From Notamacropus eugenii (lineage: Eukaryota > Chordata > Mammalia > Diprotodontia > Macropodidae), in assembly GCF_028372415.1 (NCBI RefSeq), contig NC_092878.1, positions 1,625,001-1,689,000 of the forward strand: 64,000 nt of DNA, given 5' to 3'. Positions 19,638 to 30,540 of the stretch are shown here, piece by piece. Made by a program: the position numbers and the translations under genes. Numbering within the stretch: position 1 is the first letter of the stretch; each line of letters begins with the position of its first letter. Below the pieces are notes generated by a model. That model was given only the letters and a program-made list of their open reading frames with translations, searched no databases and was not told the DNA's origin.

Positions 19638-22369
19638 GGGAGGACCCAAGATGGTGGAGTAGAAAGAAACACATATGCTAGCTCTGAACCCATAGCCCAT
19701 AAAATATCTGTAAAGAAGAACTCCCAACAAATTCTGGAGCAGCAGAAGCCACAGAACAACAGAGCGGACAAGATTTCTGTTCCAGAGAGACCTGGAAACC
19801 TGACGCAAAAGGTCTGCCTTGGCTGCATGGCCCCGGGAGAAGCATATCCAAGCGGGCTTCAGGGACAGAATCTCCAGCAGCCGCCCAGGTCCCTCCACCC
19901 ACAGGTGACAAGGGTCAGTGAGAGGGTCTCTTTGGTTGGTCGAGAGGCGAGTGGGGTGTCCCCATAACTCAGGCCCCCTCGGGAGGCAGCAGCAAGGGGA
20001 GGGGCAGCGGTGGACAGGGGCTCCCCAAGCAGGTAGGAGCCCAGATTCATTGTTGAAGGTCTCTGCATAAACCCCCTGAGGGAACTGAGCCCCCTGAGGC
20101 AGCCCTGCCCCCATCTGAGCACCTGAACTTAATATCACACTGAATAGCAGTCCTGCCCCCGCCCAAAGTCCTGAGGCTGGGAAGAAGCATTTGAATCTCA
20201 GACCCCAAGTGCTGGCTGGGAGGATCTGGAGGCAAGGTGGGGGTGGAAAGAAAACTGAGAAGTCAAGTCACTGGCTGGGAAAATGCCCAGAGAAGGGAAA
20301 AAAAATAGGACTATAGAAGGTTACTTTCTTGGTGAACAGATAATTCCTCCCTTCCTTTCTGATGAGGAAGAACAATGCTTATCATCAGGGAAAGATACAG
20401 AAGTCAAGGCTTCTGTATCCCACACACCCAAAATAAATATACCATGGGCTCAGGCCATGGAAGAGCTCAAAAAGGATTTTGAAAATCAAGTAAGAGAGGT
20501 GGAGGAAAAACTGGGAAGAGAAATGAGAGAGATGAAAGAAAAGTATGAGAAGCAGGTCCACACCTTGCTAAAGGAGACCCAAAAACATGCTGAAGAAAAT
20601 AACACCTTGAAAAATAGGCTAACTCAATAGGCAAAAGAGGGTCAAAAAGCCAATGAGGAGAAGAATGCTTTAAAAAGCAGAATTAGACAAATGGAAAAGG
20701 AGGTTCAAAAGATCACTGAAGAAAATAGTTCTTTCAAAATTAGAATGGAACAGATGGAAGCTAATGACTTTGTGAGAAACCAAGAAATCACAAAACAAAA
20801 CCAAAAGAATGAAAAAATGGAAGATAATGTGAAATATTTCATTGGAAAAACAACCGACCTGGAAAATAGATCCAGGAGAAACAATTTAAAAATTATGGGA
20901 CTACCTGAAAGCCATGATCAAAAAAAGAGCCTAGACATCATCTTTCATGAAATTATCAAGGAAAACTGCCCTGAGATTCTAGAACCAGAGGGCAAAATAA
21001 GTATTCAAGGAATCCACTGATCACCTCCTGAAACAGATCCAAAAAGAGAAACTCCTAGGAACATTGTGGCCAAATTCCAGAGTTCTCTGGTCAAGGAGAA
21101 AATATTGCAAGCAGCTAGAAAGAAACAATTCAAGTATTGTGGAAATACAATCAGGATAACACAAGATCTAGCACCCTCTACATTAAGGGATCACAGGGTG
21201 TGGAATATGATATTCCAGAAGTCAAAGGAACTAGGACTAAAACCAAGAATCACCTACCCAGCAAAACTGAGTATAATACTTCAGGGGAAAAAATGGTCTT
21301 TCAGTGAAATTGGGGACTTTCAAGCATTCTTGATGAAAAGACCAGAGCTGAAAAGAAAGTTTGACTTTCAAACACAAGAATGAAGAGAAGCATGAAAAGG
21401 TAAACAGCAAAGAGAAGTCATAAGGGACTTACTAAAGTTGAACTGTTTACATTCCTACATGGAAAGACAATATTTGTAACTCTTGAAACTTTTCAGTATC
21501 TGGGTAGTGGCTGGGATTACACACACACACATGCACACACACACACAGTGACAGAGAGCACAGAGTGAATTGCATAGGATGGGATCATATCTTAAAAAAA
21601 TGAAATCAAGCAGTGAGAGAGAAATATATTGGGAGGAGAAAGGGAGAAATGGAATGGGGCAAATTATCTCTCATAAAAGAGGCAAGCAAAAGACTTTTTA
21701 GTGGAGGGAAAAAGAAGGGAGGTGAGAGAAAAACATGAAGTTTACTCTCATCACATTCCACTAAAGGAAGGAATAAAATGCACACTCAATTTGGTGTGAA
21801 AGCCTATCTTACAATACAGGAAAGTGGGGGAGAAGGGGATAAGCAGGGTGGGGGGGGGATAATGGAAGGGAGGAGGGAGCAATTTGAAGTCAACACTCTT
21901 GGGGAGGTTCAGGATCAAAAGAGAGAATAGAAGCAATGGGGGGCAGGATAGGATGGAGGGAAATATAGTTAGTCTTACACAACATGACTATTATGGAAGT
22001 CATTTGAAAAACTACACAGATATGGCCTATATTGAATTGCTTGCCTTCCAAAGGGAATGGGCGGGGAGGGAGGGATGAAGAGAAGTTGGAACTCAAAGTT
22101 TTAGGAACAACTGTCAAGTACTGTTCTTGCTACTAGGAAACAAGAAATACAGGTAAAGGGGTATAGAAAGTTATCTGGCCCTACAGGACAAAAAAGAAGA
22201 TGGGGACAAGGGAAGGGAGGGATGATAGAAGAGAGGGCAGATTGGTGATAGGGGCAATTAGAATGTTCAGTGTTTTGGGGTGGGGGGAGGGGACAAATGG
22301 GGAGAAAATTTGGAACCCAAAATTTTGTGAAAATGAATGTTAAAAGTTAAATAAATTAATTTAAAAAAA
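19638..22369 (+). mobile_element. Full-length ORF2-less L1 element (HAL1 type), copy 1
   Basis: Complete insertion of about 2.73 kb. Both sides carry the 15-base target duplication AAAAGACTTGTTTGA (19623-19637 and 22370-22384). The 5' end (GGGAGGACCCAAGATGGTGG) carries a CCAAGATGG box like the YY1 site at the start of human L1. Then come a GC-rich 5' UTR (19638-20282), ORF1 (20283-21383), an (AC)-rich patch at 21519-21547, and a G-rich purine 3' region ending in poly(A). There is no endonuclease or reverse-transcriptase coding sequence and no space for it. Transposition would have depended on ORF2 protein from another L1. Half-L1 (HAL1) elements are known in mammals; membership here is inferred from architecture. 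Confidence 0.9.
20283..21383 (+). pseudogene. L1-type ORF1 with two in-frame stops
   Basis: This frame encodes an L1 ORF1-like RNA-binding chaperone of 366 codons, which would package L1 RNA into ribonucleoprotein particles. It runs in one frame and is broken only by a TAG at 20628-20630 and a TGA at 21018-21020. The N-terminus is basic. A heptad-rich coiled coil covers roughly residues 55-185. The RRM-like core begins near DLENRSRRNNLKIMGLPE (about residues 195-212). The C-terminal domain carries KEKILQAARKK, TLRDHRVWN and KPRITYPAKLS. Both stops look like simple C-to-T type changes, suggesting a fairly recent insertion. It cannot make full-length protein as it stands. The next bases lead directly into the 3' region, with no ORF2. 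Confidence 0.9.
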
Positions 22370-22384
22370 AAAAGACTTGTTTGA

Positions 22385-23184
22385 ATTTAATGTGATAACT
22401 TGATTTAATGATGCACCACCTAGAATCTCAGCTACATCCCCACCTAGATCCCAGACCAAAAAAGAACACTTTTGTAGAGACATATTACTTGATCTGAAAA
22501 TCTTTGCACCAACATTTATTCTATTTTCCCCTGTACAAGCTCCCCTCACTTTAAGCATATATATTTCAGCCATGAACACACAATGGCTACCCCAAAATGT
22601 CTTGCTATACCTGGAAATATGGGAGAAGATGGGGCCCCTTCCTAAACACACCTAGTTAGTATGTTTTAGGAAGAGAAATCTTGTGTAGCATTTGGTCTGT
22701 GAACTCCCAAATTAAAGCTATAGCCATGCTTCCCAAACTGGGGCCTGCACCCAAGACATCAGAATAAGGGGCAGGTATAGGCAAGGAGAGCAGACTGATT
22801 ATTCTTCCTTTGGGAACATGTTCTCAGGAAGTTCTCTCTCCTCCATCTGAAGGAGAAAGGATGGTCAAAGAAGAAATCCAGTGATTCTGCCACCTCCTCA
22901 GCATGTGCAGCCTTAGGATTTGGGGTTCACCCTTCTTCATGGAGGACTAGAGAGTCAGGGATTTCTAAGGCACATTGTAGAGGCCTCTGCCTTGGCAATG
23001 GCCATAGGGCAGATGGCTCCTAGGCCATTTGGGGGAAACAAGGTTAAGAAGGACAAGAGAGGTCTAAGTCTCTGGGATTATTATGGGAGCAGCCAATGAG
23101 GGCGTCGTGGTCTGTCCTCTTCTTCCTTCTATTTCTGCCTCTCTCTTCAATTCTCTTTTTCCTATGCATTCTATCTGTTTCCCT
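22385..23184. other. Intergenic sequence, nothing recognised
   Basis: No gene or named repeat was recognised between the HAL1 copy and the next SINE. Confidence 0.3.
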
Positions 23185-23187
23185 TTA

Positions 23188-23410
23188 GTGCTGTCCAGTC
23201 ATCTCAATGACCCCATTTGGGGTTTTCTTGGCAAAGATACTGGAGTGGTTTGCCATTTCCTTTTCCAGCTCCTTTTACAGGTGAGGAAATTGAGGCAAAC
23301 AGGGTTAAGTGACTTACCCAGAATCACAAAGCTAGTAAGTGTCCGAAGTCAGATTTGAATTCAGGTCTTCCAGACTACAAGTCTGGTTCTTTAGCCACCT
23401 TGACACCTAC
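23188..23410 (-). repeat. Mar1-type CORE-SINE
   Basis: Tail complement ACCCCATTTGGGGTTTTCTT, CORE CCCAGAATCACAAAGCTAG, and head complement near 23400. Confidence 0.88.
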
Positions 23411-23519
23411 CTCCCTGTTTCCCTTTATACTTCCCTCCTTCCTTCTTTACTATTCTTAGAGTGCTTTCTCTCCTTTTTCTTCTATTAAAATCCTAACTCC
23501 CTCTGAATTAGAATGAGTC

Positions 23520-24010
23520 AAAGGGTTCCTAAGGTTAGAGCACAGGAACCAAGGTTCCATGCCTTGAGCTCAAGAGGCAGTCTTCTTGGGGATGCAAGGA
23601 ATCCAGAAGAATGCATTTTCAGGATTCAATTGCATCTCAATTTATTTCTACATGGCCCATAGAATAAGCAAAAGTGTAGAAGTGAGATGGGGTTTGCAGG
23701 GAGGGAAGGAGAAGAAAGGAGTACACAGATAGCATATCAGCCACATAGGACCACTTCTGAGGAGAGGGTGCCTCAGGATGCCAGACTTGGGACATTGTCT
23801 CACTCTTAACAAGAGGGTTGAGAAGGGGGATTTTTACAAGTCAAAGAGGCAGGGATCCCAACAGTCTTCTCCAAGTCACTTTAGGATTGGGTCATTTGCA
23901 TGCCAGACATCTTAGTTACTGGCTCCCTTGGGTGAGCCACATAGAAGGGCAGAGGATAGGAACTTAAGGCCTGCTTGTTTATCATGGTCATTAAAGCTAT
24001 ATAGCCTTAG
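23520..24010 (-). mobile_element. Possible LTR (minus orientation)
   Basis: On the minus strand there is an AATAAA signal (complement near 23638-23646) followed by a GATTGAATCC-like block. The upstream part is promoter-like, as in many ERV LTRs. No TG...CA ends, target duplication or internal retroviral genes could be fixed, so the call is tentative. Confidence 0.3.
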
Positions 24011-24339
24011 CAACTCTAGTTTGTCACATACTTACAATGCCCTCTTTCAAAGCCATCTCAGATCCCATTTCCCCTTTGAATCCTTCTCTATCCAATCCAA
24101 CTTGAAGTAATCTTGCCTTTTTCTAAACTCCTACAGTAATCATCTGTGCCTCCATTTGGAGTTACCATATAAGCCTTGTGTGGTTATTTCTTTCCATGTG
24201 TCTATGCTTGATCTCCCCAGTAAGGTGTCATTTGAGGCAGGTAGGTCATAGAAAGGATACAGTCCTGTAACTGGAATTAGGAAGACCCAAGTTTGATTTC
24301 TAACTTCTCCATATTTCTTTAGATGGTGCCACTATTCCC

Positions 24340-25080
24340 AGTTACCCAGGCTCACCAAGATGTCATCCATGACTCCTCATACTTTCTCACTCCCCATATC
24401 CAATTGTTGCTAAGACATGTCTTATTACTTGTGTAACATCTTTTGCAGATGTCTCTCCTTCATTCTGACATTGCCACCATCCTGATGCCAGTCCTCATTA
24501 CCTCATCCCTAGACTATTATCATAGCCTGATGATTGGTCTACCTTCCTGAAGTCTTTTTCTACTTCAATCCATCTTCCACTCAGCCGTCAAATTAGTCTT
24601 CCTAAAATACAGATCTGACCATGTCATTCCCCTAATCAATAAGTTCCAGTGGCTCCCTATCACCTCTAGGCTCATATAGAAGTTCTCTGGCATTCAAAGC
24701 CCTTTATAACCTGTACTTCCCCCACTCTTCCAGTCTTCTTATACCTTATGGGCCACCTCTCTCCACTCCAATGGCATTGACCTCACACAAGAAAATTCAT
24801 CTCCTGACTGGAGATTTTCAATAACTACACCCCATGGTTGGAATGCTCTTCCTCTTCACCTTCTGGCTTCCCTGGCTTCCTTTAAGTCTCAGCTAGAATC
24901 TTATCTTCTGTAGGAAGCCTTTTCTTATCCTCCTTAGTTCTAATGCCTTCCCTCTTGATTACTTGCAATTTATCCTGTATATAGCTTGTTTGTACCTGGC
25001 TGCTTGTATATTGTGAGCTCCTGGAGAGCAGGAACTGTCTTTTGTCTCTCTTCACATCTCCAGGGCTTAGCACAGACCTG
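24340..25080 (+). repeat. L2 LINE 3' portion
   Basis: Diverged L2 coding end and 3' terminus: CTGACCATGTCATTCCCCTA, CAGTGGCTCCCTATCACCTC, CATTCAAAGCCCTTTATAAC, then the end block GTGAGCTCCTGGAGAGCAGG and CAGGGCTTAGCACAG. Confidence 0.85.
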
Positions 25081-25081
25081 G

Positions 25082-25285
25082 AATCTAGATTGACTGAATC
25101 CTGCCTCAGTTACTTACTGGCTGTGTGACCTTGGGTAAATCGTGTACCCTCTCTCATCCTCAGTCTTCTCATCTGGAAAATAGAGATGATCATGATGTTT
25201 ACTTCAGAGGGTTGTTGTGAGGATTAAATAAGATGATATATGTAAAATGCTTTTAAAATCTTAAAAGGCTGTGGAAATGTTAGCT
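25082..25285 (+). repeat. MIR/Ther-1-type SINE
   Basis: CORE GGCTGTGTGACCTTGGGTAA and L2-like tail GGGTTGTTGTGAGGATTAAA. It follows the L2 end directly. Confidence 0.8.
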
Positions 25286-25387
25286 GTTGTTGATTATCAT
25301 GTCATTAGATTATAATATCCTTAAAGAAAGGCAGCTTATTCCCCGCTGGTATTACAATTTATCTAGCCGAAGTTCAAGCAATACTTG

Positions 25388-25510
25388 TTTTCTCTCTCTC
25401 TCTCTCTCTGTCTTTTCTCTCTCTCCTTCCTTCCCTCCCTCCCCCTATTTCTCTTGCCCTCTCTCCTTCCCTCTCCCTCTCCCCCCTCCTTTCTCTTCTC
25501 TCTCTCTCAT
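25388..25510. repeat. CT-rich low-complexity tract
   Basis: (TC)n with CCTT and CCCT variants, about 120 bases. Confidence 0.9.
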
Positions 25511-25639
25511 TTTCTACTTATATTTTGCCAGTACCTTTTCTGAATCAACAAAATCACTGAGTTGGTCAGCATCTTCCAATTATGACCAACACCCTAGAAA
25601 ATGGGATAAGAGCAGTCTAGAGTCTGGCTAGTCTGTCCC

Positions 25640-25760
25640 CTTAATAACATGATTTGTTCTGTGAAGTTTGGATTCAGTCAAAGGGCTGCACTTGAGGACC
25701 TAGAGAGCCACACGTGGCCTTGAGGCTTCAGGTTCCCCACTCCTGAGGTAGACTATGACT
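25640..25760 (+). repeat. hAT-like DNA transposon fragment
   Basis: Contains AGAGAGCCACACGTGGCCTT and ends CAGGTTCCCCACTCCTG, the kind of terminus seen in MER5/Charlie-like MITEs. Confidence 0.55.
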
Positions 25761-26484
25761 GTGGCTTTGAGTTGTTCACCCAGGACAGTCTCTAGACTTG
25801 TGAGCCTTGAAGGGACTGTCTAGGCAGGAGCTACATCTACACATGCCACCCGGTCTTGTAATGGCCAGAATTCAAGTCCGCTCTTGCTTCCTTCTTCCCC
25901 AAACAGTCAGTTTCACTGTAAAGATAGCTTCAAGACACAGAGAAGGTGGGAGGAAGTATCTGAATTCACTTTTCATAAAGTAACTAAGTCAAAAACTTTC
26001 TGCTCTGTCTTTACAATGAAATGTAAATTTCCCCTTAAAAGGCAGATGCTACATTTCAAAAGGTTAAACAAAATGGTACTTAAAAAGAAATCCAGCTGGT
26101 TAAATTTAGGACACTAAAAAAAAGTCCAAATCGAGAACATTCTCTGGCTTTGAGCCCGTAGCATTTTCATTTGATTGTGAATTGAGTAATTTTTATTCCC
26201 TTTAAGGTCTGGCCTCTCAGTATTTTGTTCTGAGATGAGCAAACAAGTGTTGAATAGCTATGGGCCTTGGAAACACAGCTTCCTTGCATCTGTCTGCCAC
26301 TCATTCTTCCTTCTAAGTGATGGGTGGAAAATCCCTCCATCATTGGCTAAAATGTTCTCTCTTTTGCCACAGCTCCTAAACTTCCAACTTTTTTCCTTCA
26401 ATATTCACTGCTACAAGATCAAAATTATCGTTTCCATATTTCCTGTCACCTTTAACACTGACGGCACTGGAGCCTCCCCCCAAT
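25761..26484. other. Intergenic sequence, nothing recognised
   Basis: No recognised gene, exon or repeat family. Confidence 0.3.
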
Positions 26485-26487
26485 AGT

Positions 26488-26718
26488 TGGTGTTTAGTTA
26501 TTTTTCAGTTGTGTTGGATTCTTTGTGACCCCATTGGGGGTTTTCTTGGCAAAGATACTGGAGTGACTTTGCCATTTCCTTCTCTTGCTCATTTTACAGA
26601 TGAGGAAACTGAGTTAAGTGACTTGCCCAGGATCACACAGCTAATAAGTGTCTGAGGCCAAATTTGAACTCAGGAAGGCCCTACACTATATCTACTGCAC
26701 CATCTAGCTGCCCCTATA
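26488..26718 (-). repeat. Mar1-type CORE-SINE
   Basis: Starts with TTAGTTATTTTTCAGTTGTG and GACCCCATTGGGGGTTTTC. The CORE is CAGGATCACACAGCTAATA, and it ends CCATCTAGCTGCCCC. Confidence 0.9.
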
Positions 26719-26756
26719 CCCTGCATAATCACTTCCTTAATGACTAATGTTTGGGT

Positions 26757-26995
26757 AGGGGCAACTATGTGGCGAAGTGGATGGAGTGCCAGGTCTGGAG
26801 TCAAGAAGCCTCATCTTCCTGAGTTCAAATCTGGCCTCAGACATTTAGCTGTATGACTCTGGACCCGTTTGCCTTGGTTTCCTGAGACATTCGTAAATGG
26901 GATAATAACAGTATCTCTCTCTCAAAGTTGTGAAGACCAGATGAGATATCTTAAAGTGCTTTGTAAACCTTAAAGTACTATAGGAATGCTAGTTT
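26757..26995 (+). repeat. MIR/Ther-1-type SINE, long form
   Basis: GGGGCAACTATGTGGCGAAG head, then AGTTCAAATCTGGCCTCAGA. The L2-like tail ends near CTTTGTAAACCTTAAAGTAC. Confidence 0.8.
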
Positions 26996-27079
26996 TCCTG
27001 TGGTTCTTATTAACTGAAACTTGGCCATCTCCCAGGAAGGCATACATAGCTGAACTTGAGACAGAAGATAATGCAAAGA

Positions 27080-27210
27080 GTTAAGAGAAAGGCAAGCTAG
27101 GTCCAGTCCTGCCACTCCCTGGCTCTGTAGCCCTTGGGGAAATCACTTGGTTTTTCTGAAACTCAGTCTCTTTGCTTGTAAAATGGGGATAGTGGTTCCA
27201 TAGACAATCG
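27080..27210 (+). repeat. MIR fragment
   Basis: CCAGTCCTGCCACTCCCTGG, then GGGGAAATCACTTGG and TTGTAAAATGGGGATAG. Confidence 0.6.
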
Positions 27211-27799
27211 GACTTGACTTCCTGGCTCTGGCATTCTAGGAGCTAAGATTAACGTGTCTGTGGAGGCATATGTGGACATCTCTTTCCTATTTCCTGATTT
27301 GTTTTTAAGCTTCAACAAAGCCATCTCAGTCTTATATCTTTCACAGTCATACTACATCTCATTTTGTAGGGACCAGGGAAGGCAGAGAACTGTAGCTACA
27401 ATATTGAAATTCAAGCCTCCCTCAGGACTATTATATTGGTTAAAATATAATAGAGCTAACCTTCTTTTGATGAAATAACAATCTCTCTTTAAATATCATT
27501 GTTTCTCTAGTGATGCTAGGTGGAAATATGAGTCATGGAATCCTATTAATCTCCAAAGAATTAAAATTGCATGTGATATAAAGGGCCATGAAGAGGTAAG
27601 GAGTGAATTTTAGCACTCTGCAGCTAATCACCAACTATGACTTGGGCATATAGCAAGTTTTGTAAAGTATATCATCAAGGAAATATATGATTGGAAAAGA
27701 AAAGATAGGCGTGTCATATAATACGTGGATGGCTGAAATACAACAATGGTACTCATGGAGCATTAAAAGATCTGGTGGAAGGATTTTAGTGACATGTGA
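27211..27799. other. Intergenic sequence, nothing recognised
   Basis: AT-rich unique-looking DNA with no supported feature. Confidence 0.3.
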
Positions 27800-27846
27800 T
27801 AGGCTGATAGAGTTAGTGCTGAAAGGAACTTGGAAGTTGTCTAGTG

Positions 27847-28181
27847 CAGTGGGGTCAAACACTGGCGTGATTTTCCATTTCCTTCTTCAGCTCATTTTAC
27901 AGATGAAGAAACTGATGCAAACAAGGTTAAGTGCCCTTCCCAGGGCCACAGGCTAGTAAGTATCTGAGGCTGGATTTGAACTCATGAACATGAATCTTCC
28001 TGATTCTCAGCCCAGTGCTGTATCTATCCACTGTGCCACCTACCTGCTCCTGCATATTGACAAATTAACATTATGTATGTTGTATTAAAAAAATTATTTT
28101 TGTAAAATATTTCTCAAATATTTTTTGATCTGGTTCTGGTCTCACTGAAGAGTTTTGTGGGCAGTGAATTTGACAGCTCTG
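27847..28181. mobile_element. hAT-like MITE inserted in a SINE and itself interrupted
   Basis: Begins CAGTGGGGTCAAACAC and ends with the inverted counterpart TTTGACAGCTCTG. Inside it sits a 5'-incomplete Mar1 element. Confidence 0.6.
27862..28050 (-). repeat. Mar1-type CORE-SINE, tail-truncated
   Basis: Starts inside the tail (TTTCCATTTCCTTCTTCAG), then CORE, then head complement CCACTGTGCCACCTACCTGC. It lies inside the hAT-like MITE. Confidence 0.85.
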
Positions 28182-28330
28182 ATCTAGTCCATCCTTCTCA
28201 TTTTATAGATGAGGAAACTGCAACTCAGAGAACTTAAGTGACTTGCCTAAAGTAAACCAAATATGAAGTGGCAGAACTGAGGTCCCAACCCAACATCCCT
28301 GACTCCAAATCTCGAGCTTTTGCTTGTGTT

Positions 28331-28959
28331 TTTTTAAACTTCCAAGACAGTAGATCCTTATAAAAGATTTAGATCAGGCATTCATTGCCTCCTGCTTGGA
28401 GTGTTGTGACAGCTTCCTAATTGAACTAAAGGTTCCAATCCAATCCAATAAACACTTATTATTATTTAATTACTACTTGGGTACCTACTATGTGCCAGGC
28501 ACTGGGTTAGACAGTCTTTATCCTCAAGGAGCTGACCAGCTAACTGGGGGAGGAGACAGCACACAAAAGAAGGTGGGAAAAGGGAGGTTCAAAAGGAGAA
28601 CACCAGGGGGTACCCATCACAAGGGCATCTTCTCTGCGGAGTTGAAACCAGGCAGAACAGTCGATGCAGAGGAGAGTGAGCGAAACACCAGCCAACCAAC
28701 AAAAACCCAAAAATACAACTCCAGTTTGTGTGCTCTATAAAGGAAGGCACTGGGAGGAGCTGGCACTCCACCCTCCAGCCCTTCAATCAGAAAGGAGATG
28801 AAGCTGAGGGAGATGGTGTCCGTCAAGGCTTGAGTTAGCGACAAGGTGATGAGATTCAATGTGATGAGTTTCACTTGGAAGGTACATCCTGTTCCCTGGG
28901 GTTGAAATCTGGCCGACTAGTAGATGGATGGTCCAGTGGTGTCTCTTCTCTCTATGTCA
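28331..28959. other. Unclassified, partly repeat-like
   Basis: About 28440-28560 has a mammal-wide repeat motif (ACCTACTATGTGCCAGGCAC). The GC-richer part to 28760 looks like an old transposon remnant but was not identified. Confidence 0.35.
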
Positions 28960-28984
28960 CCTTCTACTCAGTTACCAAAGTAAA

Positions 28985-29515
28985 GTATAAGGTATGCCTC
29001 ATCACTAGGATGCCCCCAAAATTTCAATGTCTCTCTGCTGCCTTTAGAATAAAATACAAACTCCTCTTCTTGGCATTTAAAGCTTTTCACAGTCTGCTTC
29101 AAGTCTACCTACTTTTCTAAGTTTATATTCTTACACACACTCCATGTTCTAGCCAGATTGACCTTCGTGCTCTTCCTCAAACACTAATTCAATTTCTCAC
29201 CTCTGTGCTTTTGTTTAGGCTGTGTCCTATGCTAGGCACACTCTCCTCATCTCCACTTCTTAGACTCCCTGATTTCCTCCAAGACTCAGCTCATGTAGTA
29301 CTTCCTATGGCAGGCTTCTTTGGATCTTCCTGATGCTAGTGCTCACTCTCTCCTCAAAGAATCAGTCTACCCTCATCTGGGTACCTATTGTGTTCTTCCA
29401 GTAGAATGTAAAACTCTGGAGGGCAATAACTGATTTTTTTTTTTCGCTTTGTCTTTATGTCATCAGAGCCTGGAACAGAGTAGTTTTTCATTAAGTACTT
29501 GTTAAACTGGATTCA
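28985..29515 (+). repeat. L2 LINE 3' portion
   Basis: GTCTCTCTGCTGCCTTTAGA, ACAAACTCCTCTTCTTGGCA, TTTAAAGCTTTTCACAGTCT, then the terminal block with GCCTGGAACAGAGTAG. Confidence 0.75.
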
Positions 29516-29979
29516 GAGATTATCTTCAGTATGATTTTCACAATAGTGAAGATTTTTAAAGAATTTTCCACAGCAACCTTGGGTGGTCACTTGCTTTTTC
29601 ATTATAATTAGAGACATAATTTGGGTTTTGCAATTTCCTAAATTGCTTCATGTATCTGTACTCATTTAAAATGTAATTGGATCGTTTGGTTCCTTCTTTG
29701 GCAACATGAATTGGTGACTGAGGCACAGCAGCTCTCCAGAATTTGTATTTACAATTAAAAATTGGCTGCCTATTATTTTACCCCTGTCCTTTGTTTTTCT
29801 AGCCACTGGCTCTAGCCATGAACTTGACTTTCACTTCTGGTGGTTTTGATACCAGGTCTGTTTTCAGAGGGTGAACTACAGAATGTAGAGTTGGAAGGGT
29901 CATACAGCTTCGTTTCATAAACTCCGAGTCACAGAAAGAAAGATGTAAACAACCTCGGAGGTCATTAGTCCAATCAGTA
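29516..29979. other. Intergenic sequence, nothing recognised
   Basis: A short MIR-like scrap may lie near 29880-29930. Nothing else was identified. Confidence 0.3.
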
Positions 29980-30130
29980 CCTGAAATATGAGCTGCATCT
30001 CTCTCTACAGTGTCACTGACAGAAGATCAACCAGTCTCCACTTGAACGTCTCCCTTGGAGGAAAACTCACTCCCTCACCAGTCATGGAGGCAATCTATTT
30101 CATTTTCTGATGGTTTTAAATGTTTAGAAG
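29980..30130 (-). repeat. CR1/L3-like LINE fragment
   Basis: Complement of the L3/CR1 3' coding end: AGTCTCCACTTGAACGTCTC and GGAAAACTCACTCCCTCACC. Confidence 0.6.
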
Positions 30131-30137
30131 TTTATAG

Positions 30138-30312
30138 GATTATGGCTTTAGAGCTAGAAGGTGCCTCAAAGGCTATCTAGTAGAGCCCTTTCCCATTTTA
30201 AAGATGAGGAAACAGAGGCCCAGGGAGATTAAGTGACAATGATGCAGGTTGTAAGCATCAAATAAGAATCTGAACCCAGGTCCTCTGATTATCAATTAAC
30301 TCACATTGCCCT
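30138..30312 (-). repeat. Ther-1/MIR-type SINE
   Basis: TAGAGCTAGAAGGTGCCTCA, GATGAGGAAACAGAGGCCCA, and GAACCCAGGTCCTCTGA. Confidence 0.8.
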
Positions 30313-30409
30313 CCTCTTAAGAGAATCAGCATCTTGCCTTTGTATAAAATATGCAAACTCTACAATTTGCTTCATACCTTTTAAAGGGACCAAGAGATGG
30401 TAGGATCTA

Positions 30410-30540
30410 TTTGCCCCCATAAATTATAAACTTGGTGAGAACAGGAACTGTTTATTTTTTTCTTTGTCTCCCCCATACCTAGCATGGCTCTAGGCATATA
30501 ATCGGTGCATAAATGATCATTGATAAATGGATTGCTACTG
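30410..30540 (+). repeat. L2 3' terminus
   Basis: GTGAGAACAGGAACTG, CCCCATACCTAGCATGGC and the final TAAATGATCATTG. Confidence 0.65.

Larger units (their letters stand above)
27805..28330 (-). repeat. Ther-1/MIR SINE split by a nested hAT-like MITE
   Basis: The outer SINE reads GAACTTGGAAGTTGTCTAGT up to 27845 and resumes at TCTAGTCCATCCTTCTC (28183). Between them lies the MITE called at 27847-28181. The shared TCTAGT at both junctions is the remnant of a hAT-sized target duplication. Confidence 0.7.
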
